A DNA stretch of 64,000 nucleotides from Janibacter hoylei PVAS-1 (GCF_000297495.1 NZ_ALWX01000003.1:43000-106999), one strand, 5' to 3'; counted from the stretch's first letter, positions 22,326-32,152 are shown. Notes: generated from the letters alone by a model not told the origin. Made by a program: numbers and translations.

Positions 22326-22437
22326 ATTTCCCTAGGGAAATCACCCACCCACAGGTCATTTCCCTAGGGAAATGCGCACCCTCCAGAGAATTTCCCTAGG
22401 CAGATGCGCACCCCTTGGAGAATTTCCCTAGGGAAAT
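22326..22437. repeat. Four palindromes with exact 32-bp period (operator array)
   Basis: ATTTCCCTAGGGAAAT occurs at 22326, 22358 and 22422 as perfect 16-bp palindromes, and at 22390 in a degenerate form (right arm GGCAGAT). Starts are exactly 32 bp apart, about three helical turns, so all copies face one side of the DNA. The three internal spacers share GCGCA-type flanks, extending some palindromes to TGCGCATTTCCC. The array lies between the MarR stop and the hemL start, 69-180 nt before hemL. It probably binds a dimeric regulator cooperatively. Not CRISPR: only 16-bp spacers, similar to each other. Confidence 0.85.
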
Positions 22438-22459
22438 GCGCAGGAGGGGGGCGGGTGGG

Positions 22460-22939
22460 CTAGTCGTCGAGACCGATCTCGTGGTGCTGGGGGGCCATCT
22501 GGTCACGCAGCGTCGCCATGGCCGCCCCGAGCGCCGCGAACTGCTCGGGCGGCAGTGCGTCGACGAGGTGGCGCCGGACGGACTGGACGTGCGCCAGGGC
22601 CAGCTCGGCGAGGGCCTCACGACCGGTGTCGGTGAGCGAGATCTCCACGCCGCGCCCGTCGTCGACGGAGCGGCAACGCTCGACCCAGCCGCGCTTCTCG
22701 AGCCGGGCGGCGGTGTGGGTCACCCGTGAGCGGGACTGGATGATGTCGTCGGCGAGCCGGGACATCCGCATCCGCTGGCCGGGCGACTCGGAGAGCATGG
22801 ACAGCAGCTCGTACTCGGTCAGCTGGATGCCCAAGGGGGCGAGGTCATCGCTGAGGGCGCGCTCGAGCAGCCGCGACCCCCGCAGGTAGGCACGCCAGTG
22901 CTGCTGCTCCCCCGCGGAGAGCCACGGGCCGTCGCTCAC
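22460..22939 (-). CDS. MarR-family regulator inside the heme cluster
   Basis: 159 aa. The winged HTH contains [40 protein letters not shown] as recognition helix, and the wing [20 protein letters not shown]. Helices at both ends form the dimer interface. It overlaps hemB by ATGA and is followed by the hemL promoter array, whose 16-bp palindromes are the size a MarR dimer binds. Control of hemL or of the cluster is inference from position. Ligand unknown: heme, oxidant or an aromatic compound are possible. Confidence 0.88.
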   Translation of the reverse strand: MSDGPWLSAGEQQHWRAYLRGSRLLERALSDDLAPLGIQLTEYELLSMLSESPGQRMRMSRLADDIIQSRSRVTHTAARLEKRGWVERCRSVDDGRGVEISLTDTGREALAELALAHVQSVRRHLVDALPPEQFAALGAAMATLRDQMAPQHHEIGLDD

Positions 22940-23934
22940 AGCCGCCCCGCGATCTCGAGGGCGAAATAGGTGAGCACGATCTGGGCCCCGGCCCGCTTGA
23001 TGTGGACGAGCGACTCGAGCACGGCCGCGTCCCGGTCGATCCAGCCCCGCTCGGCCGCGGCGACGATCTGCGCGTACTCCCCCGAGATCTGGTAGGCCGC
23101 GACGGGCACCGGCGAGACCTCTGCGGCAGCCGCCACGACGTCGAGGTGGGGTTGGGCAGGCTTGACCATGATGAAGTCGGCGCCCTCGGCGAGGTCGAGC
23201 TCGATCTCGCGCAGCGCCTCCGTCGCATTGGCCGGGTCCTGCTGGTAGGTCGCCCGGTCACCGCTGAGCGACGACTGCACCGCCTCGCGGAAGGGCCCGT
23301 AGAGCGCGGAGGTGTACTTCGCGGCGTAGGCCAGCACGAGCGTGTCGGTGTGCCCGGCTGCGTCGAGCGCGGCGCGCACGTGGGCGACCTGGCCGTCCAT
23401 CATCCCGGACAGCCCGAGCACGTGGGCTCCGGCCTCGGCCTGGGCGAGCGCCATGGACGCGTACCGCTCGAGCGTCGCGTCGTTGTCGACGATGCTGCGC
23501 CCGTCGGCGCTCGTGGCCAGCACGCCGCAGTGCCCGTGGTCGGTGAACTCGTCGAGGCACAGGTCGGTCATGACGACGAGTCGGTCACCGACCGCGTCGA
23601 CGACGGCCCGGGTGGCGACGTTGAGGATCCCCTGGGGGTCGTCCGCACCGGAGCCGCGTGCGTCCTTGGTCGCCGGCACGCCGAAGAGCATGATCCCGCC
23701 GATGCCCGCCTCGACGCAGGCGCGCGCCTCGTCGACGAGCGACTCGAGGGTGTGCTGCCGCACGCCCGGCATCGACGAGATCTCGACCGGGGCCTCGATC
23801 CCTTCGCGGACGAAGACCGGCAGGACGAGGTCGGCCGGGTGCAGCCGCGTCTGCGCGACGAGCCGACGAAGGGGGGCACTCCCCCGCAGCCGTCGCGGCC
23901 GCACGACCGGACCGGTGGCGCCGACCCCGCTCAT
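22936..23934 (-). CDS. hemB: Porphobilinogen synthase (ALA dehydratase)
   Basis: 332 aa. It condenses two 5-aminolevulinates to porphobilinogen. The catalytic lysines sit in [18 protein letters not shown] and in [12 protein letters not shown]. The metal region reads [12 protein letters not shown], where the Cys triad of zinc enzymes is replaced by Asp, so this looks like a magnesium-dependent type. Downstream start of marR overlaps its stop; its own ATG overlaps the hemD stop. Confidence 0.95.
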   Translation of the reverse strand: MSGVGATGPVVRPRRLRGSAPLRRLVAQTRLHPADLVLPVFVREGIEAPVEISSMPGVRQHTLESLVDEARACVEAGIGGIMLFGVPATKDARGSGADDPQGILNVATRAVVDAVGDRLVVMTDLCLDEFTDHGHCGVLATSADGRSIVDNDATLERYASMALAQAEAGAHVLGLSGMMDGQVAHVRAALDAAGHTDTLVLAYAAKYTSALYGPFREAVQSSLSGDRATYQQDPANATEALREIELDLAEGADFIMVKPAQPHLDVVAAAAEVSPVPVAAYQISGEYAQIVAAAERGWIDRDAAVLESLVHIKRAGAQIVLTYFALEIAGRL

Positions 23935-25572
23935 CCCTTCGCCTTGCGGCGGCTCGTCGACTTCTTGCGGCGCTCGCTGGGTCGGGTGACCTCTTCGCCG
24001 GCCTCGAGGGCGGCGGCGGCGAGTTCACGACCGTGGTCGGCCAGCGCCTCGACGAGGCTCTCACCCGTCGCCTCGGCGGCCATGACGTCGACGCGCAGGC
24101 CGGCCTCCTCGGCGGTCTTGACCGTCGCCGGACCGATGCACGCGATGATCGTCGAGGCGTGCGGCTTGCCGGCGATGCCGACGAGGTTGCGCACGGTCGA
24201 GGACGAGGTGAAGACGACCGCGTCGAAGGCGCCCTGCTTGATCGCGTCGCGCACGGGCGCCGGCGGAGGGGTGGCGCGCACGGTGCGGTAGGCGGTGACG
24301 TCGTCGACCTGCCACCCCATGTCCTGCAGGCCGGCCACGAGGGTGTCCGTCGCGATGTCGGCCCGCGGCAGGAAGACCCGGTCGATGGGGTCGAGGACCT
24401 CGTCGTAGGGCGGCCACTCCTCGAGCAGCCCGCGCGCGGACAGCTCGCCGCTCGGCACGAGGTCGGGCTCCAGGCCCCACTCCCGCAGGGCGTCGGCAGT
24501 GACCCCGCCGACGGCAGCGATCTTCAGCCCGGAGAAGGCACGGGCGTCGAGGCCGAACTCCTGGAACTTCTCGCGGATCGCCTTGACGGCGTTGACCGAG
24601 GTGAAGCCGATCCACTGGTAACGCCCGGTGACGAGGCCGCGGACCGCGCGCTCGACGGCCTGCGGCGTGCGCGGCGGCTCGACGCTGATCGTCGGCACGA
24701 CCTCGCTCGTCGCACCGTGGGCGAGCAACTGCCGGGTCATCGGGCCGGCCTGGTCCTTGGTCCGCGGGACGAGGACCTTCCACCCGTAGAGCGGCTTGGT
24801 CTCGAACCACGAGAGGGTCTCGCGCATCGCCACCGTCGGCCCGACGACAGCGAGCGTCGGCTCCTCCAGACCCTCGAGGGCCTCTGCGGCCTCGGCCAGG
24901 GTGGTCTCACGGGTCGTCTGCTGCGTCGTCGTCCCGCCCCGGGTCACCGCCACGGGGGTCTCTCCGGCCCGACCGGCGGACAGCAGGCTGGCGAAGGCCG
25001 GCTCGAGCTGCTCGGGCAGGCCGAGCAGGACGAGCGTCACGTCGTCACCGACGGAGGCGGACAGGTCGACGCGCTTGCCGCTGCTCAGGCTGACGACGTG
25101 GACCGCGCCGGTGCTGCGTGCGGTGAGCGGCACGCCGGCGTAGGTGGGGACGGCGCTCACGGCGGAGACGCCGGGCACGACGTCGAAGTCGATGTCGGCC
25201 TTGACCAGGGCCTGCGCCTCCTCGGCCAGGCCGTTGAAGGTCGCCGGGTCGCCGTCCATGAGCCGCACGACGAGTCCACCCCGGTGCGCCTTGGCCGTCT
25301 TGACGACGAGCTTGGCGCGCATGGCGTGGGTCAGCTGCTGCCCGTGCTCCCCGTGGCTCGCGTCGACGACGTCGACGTCGTCGGCCGTCAGGGTCGCGAG
25401 GACGTCGGCACTGGTCAGCCGGTCGGTGATGACCGCGTCCGCCCGGGCGAGCAGGTCGACCGCGGCCACGGTCATCAGTGAGGCATCACCCGGACCGGCG
25501 CCGACGAAGGCGACACGCGCCGGGCGTCGAGGGGCTGCGGTGGAGGGTGCGGCAGAGCGCTGGGGGGGTCAC
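23931..25572 (-). CDS. hemD: CobA/HemD bifunctional uroporphyrinogen-III synthase/methyltransferase, frameshifted start
   Basis: About 546 aa restored. The N-terminal half is SAM-dependent uroporphyrinogen-III methyltransferase: [20 protein letters not shown], then [14 protein letters not shown] and [20 protein letters not shown]. The C-terminal half is uroporphyrinogen-III synthase ([52 protein letters not shown]) with a Lys/Arg tail. The GDP motif lies in an open frame lacking a start. GTG 25572, which overlaps hemC by GTGA, reaches it only if one of seven G at 25562-25568 is removed. The fusion is standard in Actinobacteria. Confidence 0.92.
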
Positions 25573-26528
25573 TGGATCTGCTCCGAAGCGGTCGGTGGGT
25601 GGGTGGCTTGCAGGTCGGCGAGCGCCGTGGCGCCGTCGGCGACGAGGGTGCGGGCGAGGCGGCGACCGAGGTCCTCCGCCTCCCCGAGGGGGCCGGTGAT
25701 CGACCGGCGCAGGTCTCCGGAGCCGTCGGTGGCGGCGACGACGGCGCGCAGCGAGATCACCGGTCCGTCCTCGTCGTCGACGACCTCGGCGAGCGCCCCG
25801 ATGGGCGCGGCGCAGCCCGCCTCGAGCTCCGCGAGGATCGCGCGCTCGGCGGTCACGGCTGCGTGGGTATCGGCGTGGTCCAGAGGACGAAGGGCGGCGA
25901 GCACCGCCGCGTCGTCCGCGCGGCACTCGACGGCCAGGGCGCCCTGCCCGGGGGCCGGCAGCATCTGGATCGGGTCGAGCACCTCGGTGACGCGGTCGAG
26001 CATCCCGAGACGGGTCAACCCCGCGGCCGCGAGCACGACGGCGTCGAGCTCGTCGTCGCCGGGACCGACCATGGCGAGTCGAGTGCCGAGGTTGCCCCGG
26101 ATGTCGCGGAAGCGCAGACCGAGGCCGAGCGCCTCGAGCTGGGCCCGGCGGCGCGGCGAGCCGGTGCCGACGAGGGCCCCCTCGCCCAGCTCGCCGAGTG
26201 TCAGCCCGTCGCGAGCGCACAGCGCATCGCGCGGGTCGACGCGGGCCGGCACCGCGGCGACGGTCAGCCCGGGGGCCGGCGCGGTCGGCAGGTCCTTGAG
26301 CGAGTGCACGGCGAGGTCGACCTCCCCGGCGCGCATGGCGTCGCGCAGCGCGGTGGCGAAGACCCCGGTGCCGCCCATGCTTGCCAACGAGGCGCGGTTG
26401 GTGTCGCCCTCGGTGACGATCTCGACGAGCTCGACCTCGTGGCCGGCGGCACGCAGCGCGTCGGCGACGTGGCCGGACTGGGTCGTGGCGAGGGCAGAGC
26501 GGCGGGTGCCCAGACGGAGGGTGGTCAC
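25569..26528 (-). CDS. hemC: Porphobilinogen deaminase (hydroxymethylbilane synthase)
   Basis: 319 aa. It links four porphobilinogens into hydroxymethylbilane on a dipyrromethane cofactor. The opening [20 protein letters not shown], the HSLKDLPT motif, the [10 protein letters not shown] region, [11 protein letters not shown] and the cofactor cysteine in [13 protein letters not shown] are all visible in order. It overlaps hemA upstream and hemD downstream by four bases each, so the hem genes are tightly coupled. Confidence 0.96.
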   Translation of the reverse strand: MTTLRLGTRRSALATTQSGHVADALRAAGHEVELVEIVTEGDTNRASLASMGGTGVFATALRDAMRAGEVDLAVHSLKDLPTAPAPGLTVAAVPARVDPRDALCARDGLTLGELGEGALVGTGSPRRRAQLEALGLGLRFRDIRGNLGTRLAMVGPGDDELDAVVLAAAGLTRLGMLDRVTEVLDPIQMLPAPGQGALAVECRADDAAVLAALRPLDHADTHAAVTAERAILAELEAGCAAPIGALAEVVDDEDGPVISLRAVVAATDGSGDLRRSITGPLGEAEDLGRRLARTLVADGATALADLQATHPPTASEQIQ

Positions 26529-27799
26529 AGGCTGCTCCCTTCGGCATGGAGGTCGAAGAGCTGGCGCAGGGCGTCCTCGTACTCACCGAAGCGGCCGTCG
26601 ATCGCCAGCTCCTTGGCACGCACGGTCGGCTGGTGCAGCAGCTTGTCGACGATGCGGTGGACGGCCCGGTCGACCTCGGCGCGGTCGGCGGCGGACATGC
26701 CCGGGGTGCGCTGCTCGAGGCGGGCGAGCTCACGCTCGACGACCTGCTGGGCAGCGCTGCGCAGCGCGCGCACGGTGGGTGCGGCGATGCTCGCCGCCCG
26801 CTTGCCGAGGTGCTGGGTCACGGCCTCGGCGACGATGCCCCGGGCCTGCTCCACCTCGGGGACGGCGCCGTCGGCACCGAGCAGGTCGCCGAGCTCGGCG
26901 AGGCCCAGGCGGGTGACACCGCTCAGGTCGTCGACCTGGTGGGCGACGTCGTGCGGCAGCGCGAGGTCGATGTAGGCCTGACGCGCGCCGCCCCGCGCCA
27001 CCTGCGCGTCGGCGGCGTCGGAGAGGGTGACCGCCAGACCGGTCGACCCCGTGCAGGAGATGACCACGTCGGCGTCGGCGAGCGCACCGGCCAGCTCGTG
27101 TGCCGGCCGGGCCGAGCCGCCGAGCCGGTCGGCGAGCGCGAGGCCGCGCTCGTGGGTGCGGTTGACGACCGTGAGCTCGCGGACACCGCGCCGCACACAG
27201 CTGGTCGCCGCCAGCGCGCTCATCGCACCGGCCCCGACGACGAGCACGTGCGCCTCGGCGAGGTCGCCCACGTGCTCCTCCGCGGCGTCGAGGCCCGCCG
27301 TGACGAGCGACCGCGAGACCTCGTCGATGCCGGTCTCGGAGTGCACCCTCTTGCCCGTGCGCAGTGCCTGCTGCACGAGTGCGTTGAGGTGCGGGCCGAC
27401 GTGGCCGTCGTCCTGCCCCCGGCCGAGCGCGTCACGCAGCTGTCCGAGGATCTGGGACTCGCCGACGGCCATCGAGTCGAGGCCGGCCGCGACGTTGAAG
27501 ACGTGGGCGACCGCGGCGTCGCCATAGTGCAGGTCGAGGTGGCTCTTGAGGTCGTCGTGGGTGATGCCCGTCGAGGCGGTGAGCGCCTCGGTGAGGTCCG
27601 CGACGGCGCCGTGGAAGGCACTGACCTCAGCGTAGATCTCGGTGCGGTTGCACGTCGCGACGACGAGGTGCTCGGTGATGTCGGGGCTGGCCGTGGCCGC
27701 CGCGATGATCGACGACAGGCTCGTCTCGTCGAGCGCCGCGCGCTCGAGCACGGAGATCGGGGCTCGTCGGTGGTTGAGGCCGAAGGCAAGGAGACTCAT
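26525..27799 (-). CDS. hemA: Glutamyl-tRNA reductase
   Basis: 424 aa. NADPH-dependent reduction of glutamyl-tRNA to glutamate-1-semialdehyde, the first committed step of C5 heme synthesis. Visible: [20 protein letters not shown], the catalytic cysteine in [13 protein letters not shown], the [14 protein letters not shown] motif, the nucleotide fold [16 protein letters not shown], and the C-terminal dimer helices. ATG 27799 overlaps the rex stop by one base (TGATG); the longer frame crosses rex. Expression is thus tied to the redox sensor. Confidence 0.96.
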   Translation of the reverse strand: MSLLAFGLNHRRAPISVLERAALDETSLSSIIAAATASPDITEHLVVATCNRTEIYAEVSAFHGAVADLTEALTASTGITHDDLKSHLDLHYGDAAVAHVFNVAAGLDSMAVGESQILGQLRDALGRGQDDGHVGPHLNALVQQALRTGKRVHSETGIDEVSRSLVTAGLDAAEEHVGDLAEAHVLVVGAGAMSALAATSCVRRGVRELTVVNRTHERGLALADRLGGSARPAHELAGALADADVVISCTGSTGLAVTLSDAADAQVARGGARQAYIDLALPHDVAHQVDDLSGVTRLGLAELGDLLGADGAVPEVEQARGIVAEAVTQHLGKRAASIAAPTVRALRSAAQQVVERELARLEQRTPGMSAADRAEVDRAVHRIVDKLLHQPTVRAKELAIDGRFGEYEDALRQLFDLHAEGSSL

Positions 27800-28479
27800 C
27801 AGCCGGCTCCTTCCAGGAGGTCGTCGGTCATGCCGCCCGATCGCTGCTGCTCGTGGAAGGCGAGGATCTGCAGCTCGGTCGACAGGTCGACCTTGCGCAT
27901 GTGGACGCCCTCGGGCACCTGGATCGCCGTGGCGGCGAAGTTGAGGATCGAGCTGACGCCGGCGGCCACGAGCCGGTCCGCGACCTCCTGCGCCGAGCCA
28001 GCGGGGGTCGCGATGACACCGATGCACGCCTCCCCCGGCGTGACGAGGGACTCGAGCTCGGTCATCGGCTGGACGCGCAGGTCGTCGAGCTGCTGCCCCA
28101 CGAGCGTCGGGTCGCGGTCGAGCAGGGCGACGACCTTGAAGCCCTTGGTCGCGAAGCCGCCGTAGGAGGCGAGCGCGCGACCGAGGTTGCCCATGCCCAC
28201 GATGAGCACCGGCCAGTCGTGGGTGAGGCCGAGGGCGCGCGAGATCTGGTAGGTCAGGTGGGCCACGTCGTAGCCCACGCCGCGCACGCCGTAGGAGCCG
28301 AGGTGGCTGAGGTCCTTGCGCAGCTTGGCGGAGCTGACCCCGGCACTGTGGGCGAGCTCCTCGGAGGAGACCGAGAGGACGTCCTGAGCCGTCAGCTGAC
28401 CGAGGGCCCGGAGGTACCCGGGGAGCCGGGCGACCGTCGCGTCAGGGATCTCACGCTTGGCTGCCTGATCGACGGACAC
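27799..28479 (-). CDS. rex: Redox-sensing transcriptional repressor Rex
   Basis: 226 aa. Dimeric repressor that reads the NADH/NAD+ ratio. The winged HTH includes VARLPGYLRALGQLTAQDVL and SAGVSSAKLRKDLSHLGSYG, whose last residues follow the Rex pattern. The Rossmann domain starts WPVLIVGMGNLGRALASYGG and the last helix ILAFHEQQRSGG swaps between subunits. The frame extends to 28569 but would start inside the operator, so GTG 28479 (AGGAG upstream) is chosen. A Rex site 75-90 nt upstream implies autoregulation of rex-hem genes. Confidence 0.94.
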   Translation of the reverse strand: MSVDQAAKREIPDATVARLPGYLRALGQLTAQDVLSVSSEELAHSAGVSSAKLRKDLSHLGSYGVRGVGYDVAHLTYQISRALGLTHDWPVLIVGMGNLGRALASYGGFATKGFKVVALLDRDPTLVGQQLDDLRVQPMTELESLVTPGEACIGVIATPAGSAQEVADRLVAAGVSSILNFAATAIQVPEGVHMRKVDLSTELQILAFHEQQRSGGMTDDLLEGAG

Positions 28480-28551
28480 GGCTGGGCTCGGCTCCTCTCC
28501 CGGCCGAAGGGCGAGCGGCGCCTGACGACCGAACACCTCGACATTACGCTC

Positions 28552-28569
28552 TTGTGAACAAATGCACAA
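28552..28569. promoter_or_regulatory. Rex operator (ROP) upstream of rex
   Basis: TTGTGAACAAATGCACAA fits the actinobacterial Rex consensus TTGTGA-N6-TCACAA with one mismatch. It lies about 75 nt before the rex GTG, in an AT-richer leader. It would make rex and the following hem genes respond to NADH. Confidence 0.88.
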
Positions 28570-28599
28570 AGTCGCGGATCCGGTGGACAGGACCCGGTC

Positions 28600-28851
28600 T
28601 CAGCCCTGCAGGGCCGAGCGGAGCCGCCCTTCGTCCACACGCCAGTAGTCGTGCTGACGGCCGTCGACGAAGGTGACGGGCACCTCGTCGGTGTAGCGCG
28701 CGAGGTCCTCGTGGCTGTCGATGTCGACCTCGGCGAAGTCGTCGCCGGTCTCGGCGACGACCCGCTGGATCACCGCCCGCGCCTCGTCGCACAGGTGGCA
28801 CCCGGCGCGGCCGACCATGACGACGCGGGCTTCGGGCAGGGCGGGCACCAC
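28600..28851 (-). CDS. Glutaredoxin-like thiol protein
   Basis: 83 aa thioredoxin-fold mini-protein with an active site GRAGCHLCDEAR (CxxC), FAEVDIDSHEDLARYTDEVP with the cis-Pro motif VPVTFVDG, and a C-terminal LRSALQ helix. It is of the DUF836/NrdH-like kind, probably a mycothiol- or thioredoxin-system disulfide reductase. The adjacent rex operator and rex suggest a common redox theme, though the promoter order places it upstream of the Rex site. 7 nt separate it from the acyltransferase stop. Confidence 0.85.
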   Translation of the reverse strand: MVPALPEARVVMVGRAGCHLCDEARAVIQRVVAETGDDFAEVDIDSHEDLARYTDEVPVTFVDGRQHDYWRVDEGRLRSALQG

Positions 28852-28858
28852 AGCGCCC

Positions 28859-30408
28859 CTAGAAGAAGACCGAGCGTCGGGTCACGAGTACGGAGTAGAG
28901 CGTCTGCTGGATCGTCTCGCGCACCTGGTCGGTGACCTCGAAGACGAGCATCGGGTCCTCCGCGGCCGCGGGCCCGAGCGATGCGGTGTCGATCGGCTCG
29001 CCGAACTCGATGATCCACTTGCTCGGCAGCGGGATGAGACCGAGCGGACCGAGGAGCGGGAAGAAGGGCGTGATCGGCGCGTAGGGCGCACCCACGAGAC
29101 GTGCGACCGTCTTCATGTTGCCGATCATCGGGTAGACCTCCTCGGCCCCGACGACGGAGCACGGGATGATCGGCACCTCCGCCTTGACGGCCGCCGAGAC
29201 GAAGCCTCCGCGGCCGAAGCGCTGGAGCTTGTAGCGCTCGCGGAAGGGCTTGCCCACGCCCTTGAAGCCCTCCGGCCACACGCCGACGAGCTCGCCCCCC
29301 GCGCAGCAGACGCTCGGCGTCGGCGTTGGAGGCCAGGGTGGCGCCGGTCTTGCGGGCGACGTCACCGACGACGGGCAGCTGGAAGACGAGGTCGGCGCCG
29401 AGCATGCGCAGGAAGCGTCCCTGCGGGTGCGCGTCGTGGATCGCCAGCTGGGTGATGACCGAGTCGATGGCCACCGTGCCGGAGTGGTTGGAGACGAGCA
29501 GTGCCCCGCCGTCGGCCGGGATGTTGTCGATCCCCCGCACCTCGACGCGGAACCACTTGTCCTTGAGCAGCCGCAGCACGGGGAAGACGGTGTGCAGCGT
29601 GAAGTCACGGTCGAAGCCGAAGTCGTCGACCGCGTAATCGCCCTTGACCCGGCGCTGGAGGAACTGCAGCGTCTCGCTGAAACGGCGCTCCCATCCTTCG
29701 CCGGCGGCCGCACCCGCGGCGTGGCCCAGCGTGCGGGAGGTCATCTGCCCCGCCGACAGCAGCACCGACAGCAGCTCGGCCAGGCCCGGCACGAGGGCCT
29801 GCCCGCTGTCGGGGGGTGGCTGCGGGCTGCTCCGACGCGTGCGTGGTGCGGGTCGACGCGGCCGGTCGGGTCGGCGTCGTCGTGCGGGCGGTGCGACGTC
29901 GCGCGGCGCTCCGGGTGCCCGAAGGGGGCGACGTCCGCTTCGCCGCGGGCGGCGCGCCGTCGGGGGCCGGGCACGACGGTGAGCGTCGGCTTGCGCGGTG
30001 TCGTCGGTCGAGCCGTCGACCGGGAGGCCGGCTTCGCCGCGCGGGTCCGGGGGCGTCTCGGCACCCGGCACCGCAGCGGACGGCCCGGTGAGCAGCGGGG
30101 GTGCTGCGGCGGCGGGCGCGCTCGCCGCCGGCGCGGTCGGCCGCCGCCGAGACGGTGCTCGGGCGAGCGGCGGCAGACTTCTTCGCGGGGGTCTTCTTCT
30201 CCGGCGCGGCCTTCTTCGCGGCCGTGGACTTCTTCGTCGGCGTCGTGGCCACGGCCTTCCCGGCCGCGGTCTTCTTGGCCGCGACCCTCGTCGCCGTGGA
30301 CTTCTTCGCCGTGGCCTTGCTGGTGGAGGCCTTCTTCGCGGTGGCCTTCTTCGCGGTGGCCTTCTTCGCCGTGGTCCCACGACGGGCTGCGGGGGTGCTC
30401 TCGGCCAT
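28859..30408 (-). CDS. Lysophospholipid acyltransferase with Lys-rich N-terminus, two frameshifts
   Basis: About 515 aa restored, syntenic with M. tuberculosis Rv0502. The N-terminus has repeated AKKATAKK-type motifs like histone H1, then a low-complexity Thr/Arg/Pro stretch to about residue 200. The PlsC-type acyltransferase follows: SNHSGTVAIDS with the catalytic NHxxxxD box, then GRFLRMLGAD, LVGVWPEGFKGVGKPF and PIIPCSVVGAEE. Runs of six G/C at 29811-29816 and 29295-29300 each hold one extra base; correcting both joins AATP to DSGQALVPGLAEL and LLRGG to ELVGVWPEGF. ATG 30408 overlaps the epimerase stop. Confidence 0.85.
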
Positions 30409-31461
30409 CACTTCTCACTCTCCGGGGTGGGCGTCACGGCCCGCATCGCGGCCTCGGCGGCCTGCACGGCCGTCCAGCCGGGTTGGGCGAAGGGGAGCCG
30501 GTCCAGAACCCTCCCCTTCGTCGCACGGGCGAAGTCCTCGTAGGCGGCACGGGTGGTGTAGGCCGGCTCGAAGCCGAGGTCCTCACGCATGCGCCGGGTG
30601 TCGAGCCCGCGGCCGAAGCTCAGCAGGTCGACCTGGTCGGAGCCGATGTCCATGAGACCGAATCGCTTGGCCAGGTCGGTGATGCTGCCCGTCGCCATGC
30701 GGGGGACGAGCACGTAGGGGCGACCGGCGATGTTGGCCGCCTGGCTCACGGTGATGATGCCGTCACCGGCGACGTTGACCGCGCCCAGGCCCGGCAGGCT
30801 GACCGCCCGGGCGATCGCCGCGACGCAGTCGTCCTCGTGGACGAACTGGAGCCGCGCGTCGAAGCCGAAGGGGATCGGGATGACCGGCAGGCTGAAGTGG
30901 TCGGTGAAGGCGGTGCGGATCCGCGGACCGATGACGTTGGCGAAGCGCAACGTCGTGATCTCGATGTCCTCGCGGCGGCGGGAGAGCCCGCGCACGTAGC
31001 CCTCGACCTCGACGCTGTCCCGGGCCCAGCCGGAGCCGGGCATCCGCTTGGCGGACATGTCCTCGGTGAACATCGCCGGGTCGCGGGGGCTCGAGCCGTA
31101 GACGCCCGCGGTGGACTTCACGATGAGCTTGGTCACCGACTCAGCCCGCTGGCAGGCCGCCAGGAGCTGCATCGTCCCGATGACGTTGATCTCCTTCTGC
31201 GTCGCCCGCCCACCGCCGGCGCGGGGGGTGGCGATGACGCCCATGTGCACGACGGTGTCGACGTCGTTGCCGGAGATGATCCTGCTGATGAGGGGGCTGC
31301 GGATGTCGGCCCGCATGAACTCTGCCCGGCCGATGCCGTGGCGCGGGGGGGACGACGTCGACGCCGATGATGCGGCCGACGGACTCGTCGCGGCTGAGTC
31401 GGCGGGCGAACGCTTCACCGAGGTGGCGGGAGACGCCGGCCACGAGGACGGTCTCGGGCAC
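30408..31461 (-). CDS. NAD-dependent epimerase/dehydratase (SDR), frameshifted
   Basis: About 350 aa restored. Extended SDR like M. tuberculosis Rv0501. Order: nucleotide fold VLVAGVSRHLGEAFARRL, VDTVVHMGVIATPR, catalytic STAGVYGSSPRDP (Ser/Tyr-Lys region slightly atypical, as GYVRGLSRRR replaces a clear YxxxK), TTLRFANVIGP, then LQFVHEDDCVAAIA. Seven G at 31345-31351 hold one base too many, breaking GVDVVPPRHGIGR; the two halves otherwise lie in different frames. Start GTG 31461 has GGAAGGGG before it. Substrate unknown, perhaps a nucleotide sugar. Confidence 0.87.
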
Positions 31462-31587
31462 CAGAACCCCTTCCTGCGGTTGGGACGTGCGAGGGACGGT
31501 CGGCTGCAGCCTAGTCACGCACCGCCGCGCATGGGGCCTGCGCTGCCCCGTCCTGGGCGAGGAGAGACCGGGATCACCCGCGGGCAC

Positions 31588-31633
31588 GACGAAGGGGGCC
31601 GCCCCGGTCCCCCGGGTGCGGGCCCCTTCGTGT
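31588..31633. terminator. Hairpin with ACGAAGGGGGCC arms
   Basis: ACGAAGGGGGCC pairs with GGCCCCTTCGT around a GC-rich loop, immediately after the bS22 stop on the minus strand. It probably ends or attenuates transcription between bS22 and the epimerase gene. Confidence 0.6.
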
Positions 31634-31635
31634 GG

Positions 31636-31734
31636 TCACTTCTTGTTGCGACGCTGGTGGCGCGTCTTGCGCAGCAGCTTGCGGTGCTTCTTCTTCGCCA
31701 TGCGCTTGCGACGCTTCTTGATGACAGAACCCAT
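31636..31734 (-). CDS. 30S ribosomal protein bS22
   Basis: 32 aa, extremely basic, starting [18 protein letters not shown] and ending in RRNKK. This is the tiny actinobacterial ribosomal protein known as bS22 (Rv0500B in M. tuberculosis), found near the mRNA decoding side of the 30S subunit. It is too short for usual gene finders. Its place between an HTH protein gene and a galE-like gene is the same as in mycobacteria. A hairpin follows its stop. The start ATG 31734 is the only candidate. Confidence 0.93.
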   Translation of the reverse strand: MGSVIKKRRKRMAKKKHRKLLRKTRHQRRNKK

Positions 31735-31882
31735 GCGGATGTCCTTCGTGTCGTGATCAGTGTTTGCGGTGGTGCCTCGAGCGATGCCGATCCTGCGGCC
31801 GCAGGCCCCACCGGGTACGAGTCAGAGGACCGAGTCTATCCGCTCTCGCGAGTGGGGCGGACGAGGGCCCTCACGCCACCCG

Positions 31883-32080
31883 TCAGGCGGTCTCGACGAA
31901 GGAGGTCTCGAGGTAGGTGTTGACCGCGTCCTCGGGGACGCGGAAGCTGCGGCCGACGCGCACGGCCGGCAGGTCGCCGTTGTGGACCATGCGGTAGACC
32001 GTCATCTTCGACACCCGCATGATCGACGCGACCTCGGCCACGGTGAGGAAACGCACCTCACCCAGTCGGTCGTTGGACAT
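31883..32080 (-). CDS. Excisionase/MerR-type HTH protein (Rv0500A-like)
   Basis: 65 aa, essentially a lone winged helix-turn-helix: FLTVAEVASIMRVSKMTVYR and MVHNGDLPAVRVGRSFRVPE, then a short helix DAVNTYLETSF. The family includes phage excisionases, but this member is a conserved chromosomal actinobacterial protein next to bS22. ATG 32080 has AGAGGTGATC before it; longer frames cross the promoter. Regulator of unknown targets; it may act on the bS22 cluster. Confidence 0.9.
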   Translation of the reverse strand: MSNDRLGEVRFLTVAEVASIMRVSKMTVYRMVHNGDLPAVRVGRSFRVPEDAVNTYLETSFVETA

Positions 32081-32152
32081 GATCACCTCTGCATCCGCAA
32101 GGCAGTGCCGCCGACCGGTGCCGGCGAGCCTGGACATGCCCCGCAGGGGATA

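Noticed and set aside
22326..22437. CRISPR array
   Set aside because: The period is 32 bp, but repeats are 16-bp palindromes with 16-bp spacers that resemble one another, and no cas gene is present.
31883..32080. Phage excisionase and a hidden mobile element
   Set aside because: The HTH is of the excisionase family, but no integrase, attachment site or phage genes are nearby; it is a conserved chromosomal gene.
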